A DNA stretch of 32,407 nt from Rhodanobacteraceae bacterium (GTDB taxonomy: Bacteria > Acidobacteriota > Terriglobia > Terriglobales > Acidobacteriaceae), in the NCBI GenBank assembly GCA_903970285.1, contig CAJCHN010000051.1, forward strand, positions 1 through 32,407, in the 5' to 3' direction. Of the stretch, positions 14,816 to 22,568 are shown one piece after another. The translations under genes were made by a program, and so were the position numbers. The notes beneath the pieces are model-generated. The model saw nothing but the letters and a program-made list of their open reading frames with translations. It was not told the DNA's origin and made no database searches. Position 1 is the first letter of the stretch; each line of letters opens with the position of its first letter.

Positions 14816-15847
14816 ATGTCTGAAGCAAGGGTGGCGCGGCGAATGACCGCAAGACGGCGGTTGATTGGCGCGGCGCGGAAGCTGCGGGAGCTGGGTTCGA
14901 TCGGGTCGGCGCTCGCCTCCACCTCACACCCCTACATGGCGCACATCGTACCCATGCGCCGGTGCAACCTGGCCTGCACCTACTGCAACGAGTTCGACGA
15001 CCACTCCGACCCGGTGCCCCTGGCAGAGATGCAACGGCGCATCGACGAACTCGGCCGCCTCGGCACCTCCGTGATCACCATCTCCGGCGGCGAACCGTTG
15101 CTGCATCCGGACCTCGACGGCATCATCCGACGTATTCGCAAGACTGGCGCCATCGCCGGCATGATCACCAACGGCTACCTGCTGATGCCCGAGCGCATTC
15201 AGCGCCTCAACCGCGCCGGGCTGGACCACCTGCAGATTTCGATCGACAACGTGATGCCGGATGCAGTCTCCAAGAAGAGCCTGAAAGTTCTGGACGCCAA
15301 GCTGAAGATGCTGGCAGAGCATGCCGACTTCCACGTCAACATCAACTCCGTGGTGGGCGGCGGAACGCCTCCCGAAGATGCGTACAAGGTGTCGACCCGC
15401 GCGCTGGAGCTTGGCTTTTCCTCGACCATCGGCATCATCCACGATGGCTCGGGCCAGTTGAAGCCGCTGGGCGCCGCGGAGAGAACGGTCTGGGACAAGG
15501 TGCGCAAGCTCACCCGCCGAAGCTACTCGCGTTTTAATCATTTCCAGGAGGCGATCGCCAACGGCCAGCCCAACGACTGGCGCTGCCGTGCAGGGGCGCG
15601 CTACCTCTACATCTGCGAGAACGGGCTGGTTCATTACTGCTCGCAGAAGCGCGGCAACCCGGGCGTGCCGATTGCCGACTATAGCCGCGAGGACGTAAAG
15701 CGCGAGTTCCTGACGCAGAAGGGCTGCGCACCGAACTGCACGATCTCCTGCGTGCACCAAGTCAGCTACATCGATCACTGGCGCGCACCGCAGACCAATC
15801 CCCCGCGGCACAACCACGACACCTCCGGGCTGGTGCAAATCCACTAG
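14816..15847 (+). CDS. radical SAM enzyme with SPASM-like C-terminal cysteines
   Basis: 343 residues. The radical SAM cluster motif is Cys50-x3-Cys54-x2-Cys57 in 'RRCNLACTYCNEF'; 'TISGGEPLLHPDL' is the SAM-binding GGE block and 'GMITNGYLL' the next conserved strand. The C-terminal third has a second cysteine set ('WRCRAG', 'YICENGLVHYCSQ', 'GCAPNCTISC'), as in SPASM domains that hold extra iron-sulfur clusters in peptide-modifying enzymes or dehydrogenases. The substrate is unknown and no small precursor-peptide gene is visible nearby. It begins 39 bases after the PDZ gene and ends at a post-stop repeat. It could belong to the sigma/anti-sigma unit or be transcribed separately. Confidence 0.85.
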   Translation: MSEARVARRMTARRRLIGAARKLRELGSIGSALASTSHPYMAHIVPMRRCNLACTYCNEFDDHSDPVPLAEMQRRIDELGRLGTSVITISGGEPLLHPDLDGIIRRIRKTGAIAGMITNGYLLMPERIQRLNRAGLDHLQISIDNVMPDAVSKKSLKVLDAKLKMLAEHADFHVNINSVVGGGTPPEDAYKVSTRALELGFSSTIGIIHDGSGQLKPLGAAERTVWDKVRKLTRRSYSRFNHFQEAIANGQPNDWRCRAGARYLYICENGLVHYCSQKRGNPGVPIADYSREDVKREFLTQKGCAPNCTISCVHQVSYIDHWRAPQTNPPRHNHDTSGLVQIH

Positions 15848-15875
15848 AGCAGATCTCCTGTGGGTGTACAGGGAG
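15845..15875 (+). repeat. post-stop repeat element, copy A, with small hairpin
   Basis: The stop TAG is followed by AGCAGATCTCCTGTGGGTG, then ACAGGGAG. CCTGT (15857-15861) can pair with ACAGG (15868-15872) around a six-base loop. The element shares AGATCTCCTGTG with the copy after 22516. The remaining 120 bases to the helicase gene hold no feature I can support. Confidence 0.5.
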
Positions 15876-15998
15876 CCCTCGTGCTCGACGCCGTCTCGTG
15901 GCACGTCCGCCACCGGTGCTCGGCGATGGACGGTGCTGCCCTCGCCGCATTCTCAACATGGAGCATTGGTGGAGCATCGACTCTTTCGGTGCCGAAGC

Positions 15999-18059
15999 TC
16001 AGCAGTTCTCCAAGGAGAAAAATTCCTCGACATCCTCAATCGACTGAGTGATGCGGTAGGGCGGGAGCGATTCGAGGAAGATCCTGCCGTAGCGCTGCCG
16101 CTGGATGCGAGGGTCGAGCAGCATCAGCACGCCGCGGTCGGACAGAGAGCGGATAAGGCGGCCAAAGCCCTGTTTCAGCGTGATGACCGCAGCGGGAACC
16201 TGCAAATCGAAGAAAGGCTTGCCGCCGGCAGCTTCGATCGCCTCCATGCGCGCCTTGATGACAGGGTCGGACGGAACGGCGAACGGCAACCGGTCGATGA
16301 TGACACAGGAGAGCTGGTCACCCTGCACGTCGACGCCCTGCCAGAAGCTCGAGGTGGCGAAGAGGATCGCGTTGGGCGTCTCGCGGAACTGCTGCAGCAG
16401 GATGTGGCGCGGTGCGGAGCCCTGCAGCAGCAGCGGGAAGGGCAGCTCGGCGAGCATGCGATCGTAGAGGGCACGCATCTGGCTGTAGCTCGTGAACAAG
16501 CAGAACGCACGGCCGCAGGTGATTTCGAGGACGCGCCTCATCCTCTCCGCGGCCTGCGGCAGGAAGTCCGGCTCGCGCGGGTCCGGCATGTGCTGCGGCA
16601 GGTAGAGCAAGGCCTGGGCGGGATAGTTGAAGTGCGATGGTACGACGAGTTGGCGGGTGCTGTTGAGGCCAAGCCGTCGGGTGATGTGTTCAAAGCCGCC
16701 AGCGACGGTGAGCGTGGCGGAGGTGAGGATGACCGATGGATACGCATCGAAGAGGGAGCCGGTGAGCAGCGCGGAGACATCGATGGGCGTGGCCTGCAGC
16801 TGCGTGGTGTAGTGCGGCTGCGAGGCGCGGCTGAGGTTTCTCACTCCAGAGGAAGCTCGGCGTTCAATCCAGAAGACGGTGTTGGGATCGTCCGATTCGA
16901 GCAAGAACCGGAGGTTCTGGCGGATGTCGCCGGCCCGCTTAACGAGTCCTTTGGTCTCGTCGACGTTCTTGATGTGATCGAGTTCCGACTCGAGGCGCTT
17001 GAGCGCGTTGACGGCGCCTAGGTAGGAGTCTCCATCGGACTCGAGAAAGCTCTCCCGCTGCACGCGGTCAAAGGGCATGCGGCCGAGGGGCTGGGCTTCT
17101 ACCGGCAGCGCCGCGAAGAACATGCGGGAACGATCCTTAAGGATGGCGCAAGCGGATTCAACGGCAGTGGAAGAGGCTTGTCGGGCGCGCAGCATCAGTT
17201 CGGTGTCGCGGGTGAGCTCGTCGATGCGTGCGTTTGTGAGCCCAATGCCGAAATAGTTGGAGGCGATGTCTTCGAGCTCATGCGCCTCGTCGAAGATGAC
17301 GGCGGCTGCGCCGGGCAGGATGCCGGCATCCTGCGGCGCATTCTCCGACAAGGCGAGCTGCTGTTTGATGTTGAGGTCGGCGAAGAAGAGATGATGATTG
17401 ACAATGATGAGTTCGGATTCAAGCGCTTTGCGGCGCATCCCGGTGACGAAGCATGTCTCCCAGTCCGGGCAGGTCTGACCGAGGCAGGCTTCGGTGCGAG
17501 CGTCTAATTTGGACCAGAGCGGCGAGTTTTCGGGGAGCTTGCTGAGTTCGGCGCGGTCTCCGGTCGGGGTTGTCGGCTCCCAGGCCGCGATGTGGTGGAA
17601 TTGCTCAATCTCTTCAAGGCCGGAGAGCAGGGGAGAGTCGCGCAGGGCGTAGAGCTTGTGCTTGCAGAGGTAATTTGCCCGGCCTTTCATATAGCAGACG
17701 CGGAGCGGACCATATTGTTCGCCGAGGACGGATTCGAGGAAGGGAACGTCCTTGAAGTAGAGCTGCTCCTGCAGATTTTTGGTGCCGGTGGAGATGATGA
17801 CGCGCTGCTGGCGTTCCCGGGCGAAGCGCAGTGCGGGTAAGAGGTAAGCGAGAGTCTTGCCCGTTCCCGTTCCGGCTTCCACGATGAGGTGGCGCTTGCC
17901 GGTCAATGCGGATTCGACGGCAGTGGCCATCTCGTACTGGCCCTTGCGGTGTTCGAAGGCAAGCGAGGAGCGGGAGAGGATGCCGTCGGGCGAGAAGAAG
18001 TCGTACAAGCTGGGGAGCTTCGCTCGTGTGGGAGCCGGAATGGCGGGGGCGGAGGACAC
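15999..18059 (-). CDS. ATP-dependent DNA helicase, DinG/XPD type with Fe-S cluster
   Basis: 686 residues, superfamily 2 helicase. Walker A 'EAGTGTGKT' is at residues 61-69 and the DEAH box at 257-260 ('VIFDEAHE'). Between them are four cysteines, Cys132, Cys192, Cys197 and Cys203, spaced as the 4Fe-4S ligands of XPD/DinG helicases. Helicase domain 2 shows 'ILTSATL' and 'FATSSFWQGVDVQGDQL', and 'GFGRLIRSLSDRGVLMLLDPR' is motif VI. It would unwind DNA 5' to 3', resolving R-loops, D-loops or G-quadruplexes in repair. The start is GTG at 18059; TATCAT lies seven bases before it. The nearest plus-strand gene, der, is divergent. The gene could be called dinG by analogy, but yoaA-type paralogs cannot be excluded. 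Confidence 0.9.
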   Translation of the reverse strand: MSSAPAIPAPTRAKLPSLYDFFSPDGILSRSSLAFEHRKGQYEMATAVESALTGKRHLIVEAGTGTGKTLAYLLPALRFARERQQRVIISTGTKNLQEQLYFKDVPFLESVLGEQYGPLRVCYMKGRANYLCKHKLYALRDSPLLSGLEEIEQFHHIAAWEPTTPTGDRAELSKLPENSPLWSKLDARTEACLGQTCPDWETCFVTGMRRKALESELIIVNHHLFFADLNIKQQLALSENAPQDAGILPGAAAVIFDEAHELEDIASNYFGIGLTNARIDELTRDTELMLRARQASSTAVESACAILKDRSRMFFAALPVEAQPLGRMPFDRVQRESFLESDGDSYLGAVNALKRLESELDHIKNVDETKGLVKRAGDIRQNLRFLLESDDPNTVFWIERRASSGVRNLSRASQPHYTTQLQATPIDVSALLTGSLFDAYPSVILTSATLTVAGGFEHITRRLGLNSTRQLVVPSHFNYPAQALLYLPQHMPDPREPDFLPQAAERMRRVLEITCGRAFCLFTSYSQMRALYDRMLAELPFPLLLQGSAPRHILLQQFRETPNAILFATSSFWQGVDVQGDQLSCVIIDRLPFAVPSDPVIKARMEAIEAAGGKPFFDLQVPAAVITLKQGFGRLIRSLSDRGVLMLLDPRIQRQRYGRIFLESLPPYRITQSIEDVEEFFSLENC

Positions 18060-18066
18060 TAGGGTG

Positions 18067-18072
18067 ATGATA
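18067..18072 (-). promoter_or_regulatory. -10-like box (TATCAT) seven bases before helicase GTG
   Basis: On the minus strand TATCAT is seven bases from the GTG start. No ribosome binding site lies between. It resembles the other leaderless-type starts here but with spacing seven and a GTG. Confidence 0.35.
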
Positions 18073-18124
18073 TGCGCAGGATTGGCGAAGAGTTGAAGGA
18101 ACGGCGCTGGAGGTGAGGACCGCC

Positions 18125-18153
18125 TTCGGCTGGCCAGACCTTCTCCCTATAAT
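18125..18153 (+). promoter_or_regulatory. candidate der promoter
   Basis: A perfect TATAAT (18148-18153) is preceded at 17 bases by a weak -35, TTCGGC (18125-18130). The der ATG with its GGAG follows about 36 bases later. Confidence 0.5.
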
Positions 18154-18189
18154 GAAGAGTGGCGTCTTTGGCGTCCGGAGAATGGTTTG

Positions 18190-20166
18190 ATGGCACCGAA
18201 GAAGCAGGCGAAGCGGCTGGGCAAGAAGCATCGGCAGGCGAGTACGCGGCCGCACAAGGGAAAGGCGCCGAAGGCTACGCCGACAACGGGAGCAGTCGAT
18301 CCGCGCAAGCGCAAGGAGATTGCGGCAAAGCGCGCCCAGCAGGCGGCGAAGAAGCGGGTGCCGCGGCGCTCGCCAGAGTTTGAGGCCAAGCGGACGATTG
18401 CGGGAGTCGATCAGCCTGCGCGGGGGAAGAAAGTGGAACCCCTTCATTCCGATGTTTCCGGGATGAATGGTGAACCCAACCTGGGTGCGCCAGAGCATGG
18501 CCTGAGGCCGGCTGCGGGCCGGAGCTTTCGGTCGGATTCGCAGCAGCAGGCGGCGCGGGAGCGTGAAGGGAAGGGTTCGGGCGGGCTGCGGCGGCGGATC
18601 ACGTCTGTAAAGCCGGAGAGCGACGAGGCGCAGTGGCGCGAGGCGGAGTTGCTGGCGCTCCAGCAGACGGTGACGATGGAGCATGCGGCTTCTCTGACAC
18701 TGCCGCTGATTGCCATCTGCGGGCGTCCGAACGTGGGCAAGAGCACGTTGTTCAACCGTCTGACCGATTCGCGGCGTTCGATTGTGGGGGATGAGCCGGG
18801 GATCACGCGCGATCGCATCTATGGAGAGATCGAGTGGGCCGGGCGCGAGGCGCGCCTGGTGGACACGGGCGGCGTCGTGCCGGACGACGAGGCGCTGATT
18901 CCGAGCGAGATCTTTCGCCAGGCGCAGGTGGCGCTGGAAGAGTCGGACGCCATCATCATGGTGGTGGACGGGCGGACCGAGCTTGCCTCGCCCGATATGG
19001 AATTGGCGCGGCTGCTGATGCGCGGCGGCAAGCCGGTGTTCCTGGCAGTGAACAAGATCGACTCCGAGCAGATGGCGGCGGGAGCGGAGAACTTCCGCCG
19101 GCTCGGGTTCAAGAACGTCGCGATGATCTCGGCTGAGCACAGCGTGGGCATCGGCGATCTGCTGGATGAGGTGTTTGCCGTGCTGCCGGTGGTAGAGGAG
19201 ACGCAGGCGGACGACGAGTTGCTTGAGAGCGAGGATGATTTCGGAGAGGCCGGTGAGGACTCGGGAGACGAGGGTGAAGAATCCCCGGCTCCGCGCAAGA
19301 ATCGTACGCATGGGACCTACGAGTCGCGGGAAACGAAGGTTGCCATCATCGGGCGGCCCAACGTGGGTAAGAGCACGCTGCTGAATGTGCTGACCCAGTC
19401 TGATCGGGCGATTGTCTCGCCTATCGCGGGCACGACGCGCGACGCGGTGGACGAGATCGTTGAGCGCAAGGGGCACCTGTTCCGCTTCGTCGACACCGCA
19501 GGGATCAGGCGCAAGGGCAAGACCAGGCTGATGGCGGAGAAGCTGTCGGTGATCATGGCGCGCAAGCACCTGGAAGCGGCCGACGTGAGCCTGCTGGTGA
19601 TCGACGCGACCGAGGGCGTGACGGGCATCGACGCAAATATCGGCGGGTATGCGCACGAGAGCGGACGGTCGGTCATCATCGTGATCAACAAGTGGGACCT
19701 GATGACAACCGCGCGGACGGATGGCAAGCCGCCTGCGGACCAGAAGATTTACGCGCAGCAGGTGCGCGATGCGTTGAAGTACCTGGACTATGCGCCGTTA
19801 CTCTTCATCTCGGCTGCGCCGGCGGATGGTGATAAGCCGCGGGCCATCAACGAAGTCTTCGCCAAGGTGGATTTGGTCGCACGCGAGCGGCGCAAGCGCG
19901 TGTCCACGGGGCAGATCAACAAGTTCCTGGAGCAGGTCGATTTTCAGCGGGCAAGTGTGCCCATGAATAAGCGGGTGCGGATCTACTACATGACGCAGGC
20001 GCAAGTGGCTCCGCCGACATTTGTGCTGTTTACCGACCGCGATGTGAAGCTGCACTTCTCGTTTGAGCGCTTTCTGGCGAACCAGATTCGCGAGGCCTTC
20101 GGGTTTATCGGGAGCACGATCTGGTTCAAAGTGCGGGCACGCAATAAGAAGAAGGCTGAAGAGTAA
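18190..20166 (+). CDS. der: ribosome assembly GTPase Der (EngA) with long basic N-terminal extension
   Basis: 658 residues from the ATG at 18190, which has GGAG (18177-18180) nine bases upstream. Der has two GTPase domains and a KH-like tail and acts in 50S subunit maturation. G domain 1 starts at about residue 172 ('AICGRPNVGKSTLFNRL', 'DTGG', 'NKID'), G domain 2 at about 380 ('AIIGRPNVGKSTLLNVL', 'DTAG', 'NKWD'), and the KH-like domain ends the protein. An acidic linker of about 35 residues, rich in Glu, Asp and Gly, separates the G domains. The first 162 residues are odd: Lys/Arg/Gln-rich, disordered-looking and absent from ordinary Der. If a later start is used, ATG 18676 (Met163) would give a normal Der of 496 residues, but it has no clear ribosome binding site. 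Confidence 0.92.
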   Translation: MAPKKQAKRLGKKHRQASTRPHKGKAPKATPTTGAVDPRKRKEIAAKRAQQAAKKRVPRRSPEFEAKRTIAGVDQPARGKKVEPLHSDVSGMNGEPNLGAPEHGLRPAAGRSFRSDSQQQAAREREGKGSGGLRRRITSVKPESDEAQWREAELLALQQTVTMEHAASLTLPLIAICGRPNVGKSTLFNRLTDSRRSIVGDEPGITRDRIYGEIEWAGREARLVDTGGVVPDDEALIPSEIFRQAQVALEESDAIIMVVDGRTELASPDMELARLLMRGGKPVFLAVNKIDSEQMAAGAENFRRLGFKNVAMISAEHSVGIGDLLDEVFAVLPVVEETQADDELLESEDDFGEAGEDSGDEGEESPAPRKNRTHGTYESRETKVAIIGRPNVGKSTLLNVLTQSDRAIVSPIAGTTRDAVDEIVERKGHLFRFVDTAGIRRKGKTRLMAEKLSVIMARKHLEAADVSLLVIDATEGVTGIDANIGGYAHESGRSVIIVINKWDLMTTARTDGKPPADQKIYAQQVRDALKYLDYAPLLFISAAPADGDKPRAINEVFAKVDLVARERRKRVSTGQINKFLEQVDFQRASVPMNKRVRIYYMTQAQVAPPTFVLFTDRDVKLHFSFERFLANQIREAFGFIGSTIWFKVRARNKKKAEE

Positions 20167-20178
20167 GCGACCTGGGAA

Positions 20179-20703
20179 TCAGGCGGCGACCGGCTCGTGG
20201 TGCAGGCGGTGGTGAAGCCGTTCAAGCATCGGTGTGAGGATGGCGGCCAGCAGCGGCGCAACCATTGCGGAGAGCAGCGCCCACACGATAAGAGCGTGCC
20301 ACTCCCAGGTCCAGAGCAGGCGGGTTGTGGCAATGGGATGATGGCGCGCCGCGTGGAAAAGCGTGTGTCCCTGGATCGGCATTCTGCCGGTGTGGAAGAC
20401 CAGGTCGCCGGTGCGGATGAAGACCAGGAAGAGCGCGATCTGCAGCGGATAGACGACGTGATTGGCGATCTGCGAGGCGACCAAGTTGAGCCGCAGGAGG
20501 AACGCAAGCGCAAGGCTGGCGACTGTGGTGGAACCGAGCAGGGGATTGATCCCCACCACAAGGCCAAGGGCGAGCGACCAGGCCAGCTTGCGCGGGCTGC
20601 AGCCGATGCGCAGCAGATGGACGACCGGCGTGATGAGCCGGCGCTGAAAGATTGAGGGTTGGTTCTGCGACGTGAGCGGCTGCGAGATGGAGGATGGGAT
20701 CAA
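20179..20703 (-). CDS. DUF2062 membrane protein
   Basis: 174 residues. The DUF2062 signature is visible: 'SPRKLAWSLALGLVVGINPLLGSTT' in two halves (about residues 36-60), followed by hydrophobic segments 'VASLALAFLLRLNLVASQIANHVVYPLQIALFLVFI', and a last membrane helix near 'ALIVWALLSAMVAPLLAAIL' (about 137-156). The family is an inner-membrane protein of unknown role, often found near glycosyl- or acyltransferases; here it is divergent from a PlsC gene. The start is probably TTG at 20703, since no ATG precedes the conserved part, so the first 25 residues are uncertain. It converges with der, only 12 bases apart. Confidence 0.75.
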   Translation of the reverse strand: MIPSSISQPLTSQNQPSIFQRRLITPVVHLLRIGCSPRKLAWSLALGLVVGINPLLGSTTVASLALAFLLRLNLVASQIANHVVYPLQIALFLVFIRTGDLVFHTGRMPIQGHTLFHAARHHPIATTRLLWTWEWHALIVWALLSAMVAPLLAAILTPMLERLHHRLHHEPVAA

Positions 20704-20732
20704 GGGTCTAGAAGGGCGCGACGCGTCCGCAC

Positions 20733-20748
20733 AGTCTAAGGATAGACT
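20733..20748. promoter_or_regulatory. inverted repeat AGTCTA-4-TAGACT in a divergent promoter gap
   Basis: Perfect 6-base arms with the 4-base spacer AGGA lie between the DUF2062 and first PlsC genes. TAGACT also fits a -10 for the plus strand, so this may be an operator overlapping a promoter. Confidence 0.4.
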
Positions 20749-20777
20749 CGATTCAGCGGCGAAAGGTGGGATTCTGC

Positions 20778-21563
20778 GTGGGGCTGGACTGGCGGCTGGG
20801 ACGTTCGGTAGTGCGTAGCATCAAGTTGACCGGCTATTTTGTACGATTTGGTGGAGAGCTACTGATCACGCGTCCGCAGACCAGGCAGGCGCGCGCGGCT
20901 TGGTTGCACCGCTTCTGCAGCACGGCGCTGCGCGGGCTGGGACTGGAGCTGACCCTCGAAGGACGCTTCCCTGCGCGCGGGGCGTTGATCGCGAATCATC
21001 TGAGCTATATCGACATTGTGGTGTTCGCGGCGCTAAGTCCGTGCGTCTTCTGCTCCAAAGCGGAGATCGAGCAGTGGCCGGTGATCGGCTGGATGACCAC
21101 GATGGCAGGCACCGTGTATGTTGACCGCGGCCGGGGAGGCTCGGCGCTGAAGGCCAAGAGCAGCATTCAGGCGGCGGCTGACGCGGGGCTGCCGGTGGTG
21201 TTTTTTCCCGAGGGCACGACCACCAATGGCAGGGAACTGCTGCCGTTCCATTCCGGACTGCTGGCCCAGGCGATGGCCGTGGATGAGCCGGTGACGGCCG
21301 CGTATCTTCGCTACTCGCTCGATGAGGAGAACGGGCCGGATGTGTCGGTGGAAGACGATGTCTGCTACTGGGGCGACACGCCGATGTGGCCGCACGTGTT
21401 TCGCTTTCTCGGGCTGAAGGGTGCGCATGCCACGGTGCGGTTTGCGGATGGGCCGATCAAGTTTTCGAGCGACGTGCTGCACCGCAAGGTGGCGGCGGTG
21501 GAGGCTCGCGATGCGGTGCTGGCGTTGAGCGAAGGGCTGCGGGAGCTGGCTGAGGCTCGCTAG
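20778..21563 (+). CDS. PlsC-type 1-acylglycerol-3-phosphate acyltransferase (first copy)
   Basis: 261 residues from the GTG at 20778; AGGTGG at 20764-20769 is eight bases upstream. A GTG at 20766 is possible but overlaps that site. The acyltransferase signature is present: 'NHLSYID' (H-x4-D, catalytic His74 and Asp79) and 'FFPEGTT' (about 143-149), which binds the phosphate; 'SKAEIEQWPVIGWM' and 'AGTVYVDR' are further family blocks. An N-terminal hydrophobic stretch would associate it with the membrane. The partner gene downstream is OlsB-like, so the substrate may be a lyso-aminolipid (an OlsA-type role) rather than lysophosphatidic acid; this is inference. Confidence 0.85.
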   Translation: MGLDWRLGRSVVRSIKLTGYFVRFGGELLITRPQTRQARAAWLHRFCSTALRGLGLELTLEGRFPARGALIANHLSYIDIVVFAALSPCVFCSKAEIEQWPVIGWMTTMAGTVYVDRGRGGSALKAKSSIQAAADAGLPVVFFPEGTTTNGRELLPFHSGLLAQAMAVDEPVTAAYLRYSLDEENGPDVSVEDDVCYWGDTPMWPHVFRFLGLKGAHATVRFADGPIKFSSDVLHRKVAAVEARDAVLALSEGLRELAEAR

Positions 21564-21623
21564 CGCAGTGCCTGAGAGTGGCGCGCAGCGTTATCAACCA
21601 TGCACCACGGATGATTCAACGAA

Positions 21624-21636
21624 GATTCACTGAATC
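21624..21636. promoter_or_regulatory. palindrome GATTCACTGAATC before the OlsB-like gene
   Basis: Six-base arms sit around a single C, 68 bases before the ATG of the OlsB-like gene. The 11-base core ATTCACTGAAT recurs at 22583-22593, at the start of the second PlsC gene. The rest of the 140-base gap shows nothing firm. Confidence 0.35.
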
Positions 21637-21703
21637 GCCACGGAGCGTTATCCATCCCCCATGAGACTCGAACTGGAAAGCAAACCAATTTGAGGTGCAA
21701 TGG

Positions 21704-22516
21704 ATGCCCGCAGCCAGCCATCCGGTCGATGTCCTGCTCGAGGTGCGCGCAGATGTACGTCAGTTGCCTCCAAGGCGCAGCGTGTGGCTGGAGGCGGGAC
21801 CGTATGTGGTCCGCCTGGCAATCACCGAGCAGGAGCGTGCCGCGGCTTACCGGCTGCGCTTCCTGGTCTTCAACCTGGAGATGAACGAGGGGCTGGAGTC
21901 GGCATATGCCGACGGCTACGATACGGATCGGTATGATGCGGTGTGCGATCACCTGATCGTCGCGCACAAGGAGACCGGAAGCGTCATCGGCACGTACCGG
22001 CTGCAGATGGGCGACGTGGCGGGGCGGAACTTTGGCTACTACAGCGAGCAGGAGTTCGACTTCACGCCGTATGAAGCGATGCGCTCGCAGATTGTGGAAC
22101 TTGGCCGCGCCTGCATCCACCGGGATCACCGGTCGAGCGAGGTGTTGCATCTGCTGTGGCGCGGGATTGCACGCTATGTCATCGGCAACGGCGGACGCTA
22201 CATGATGGGCTGCTGCTCTCTGCCATCGCTCGACAATGCGCTCGGTCATGCGGTGTACAAGTCGTTGAAGAACTATCTGGTGGAGCCCGTATTGATGACC
22301 GTGCCGACACCGCGATATGTGCTGCCGAATGCCATTTCCGCGAGCGGTGAAGAGGTGCGGCCGCCGAAGCTGCTGCGGGCTTACCTGACGATCGGCGCAA
22401 AAATCTGTTCGGAGCCGGCGATCGACTGGGAGTTCAAAACCATCGACTTCCTGACTCTGCTTGATCTGCAGACGCTGCATCCGCGGGTGGCGGCGCGCTT
22501 CCTGGAAGGCTGCTGA
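21704..22516 (+). CDS. GNAT-type N-acyltransferase, OlsB/N-acyl amino acid synthase-like
   Basis: 270 residues; GAGG at 21692-21695 is eight bases before the ATG at 21704. Family features of PF13444-type acyltransferases (OlsB, N-acyl amino acid synthases) are visible: 'ERAAAYRLRFLVFNLEM' (about residues 43-60), 'CDHLIVAHKETGSVIGTYRLQ' (about 82-102), 'FDFTPYEAMRSQIVELGRACIHRDHR' in two parts, and 'LLWRGIARYVIGNGGRYMMGCCSL'. Such enzymes N-acylate ornithine or another amino acid with a 3-hydroxyacyl-ACP to give a lyso-lipid. The gene lies between two PlsC-type acyltransferases, one of which would add the second fatty acid. The amino acid used cannot be read from sequence. A hemolysin-type annotation is common for this family but is not supported here. 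Confidence 0.8.
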   Translation: MPAASHPVDVLLEVRADVRQLPPRRSVWLEAGPYVVRLAITEQERAAAYRLRFLVFNLEMNEGLESAYADGYDTDRYDAVCDHLIVAHKETGSVIGTYRLQMGDVAGRNFGYYSEQEFDFTPYEAMRSQIVELGRACIHRDHRSSEVLHLLWRGIARYVIGNGGRYMMGCCSLPSLDNALGHAVYKSLKNYLVEPVLMTVPTPRYVLPNAISASGEEVRPPKLLRAYLTIGAKICSEPAIDWEFKTIDFLTLLDLQTLHPRVAARFLEGC

Positions 22517-22541
22517 CGGAGATCTCCTGTGAGCGTTCAGG
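22514..22541 (+). repeat. post-stop repeat element, copy B
   Basis: The stop TGA is followed by CGGAGATCTCCTGTGAGCG and then TTCAGGG. It shares AGATCTCCTGTG (22520-22531) with copy A. CCTG (22526-22529) can pair with CAGG (22538-22541). Confidence 0.5.
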
Positions 22542-22568
22542 GCGGCTTCGCGGCCAACCCGGTTTCCT

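Noticed and set aside
17614-19656. 680-residue open frame on the minus strand across the helicase and der genes
   Set aside because: It spans two conserved genes in other frames, is Arg/Leu/Pro-rich with no motif, and is the usual by-product of GC-rich codons.
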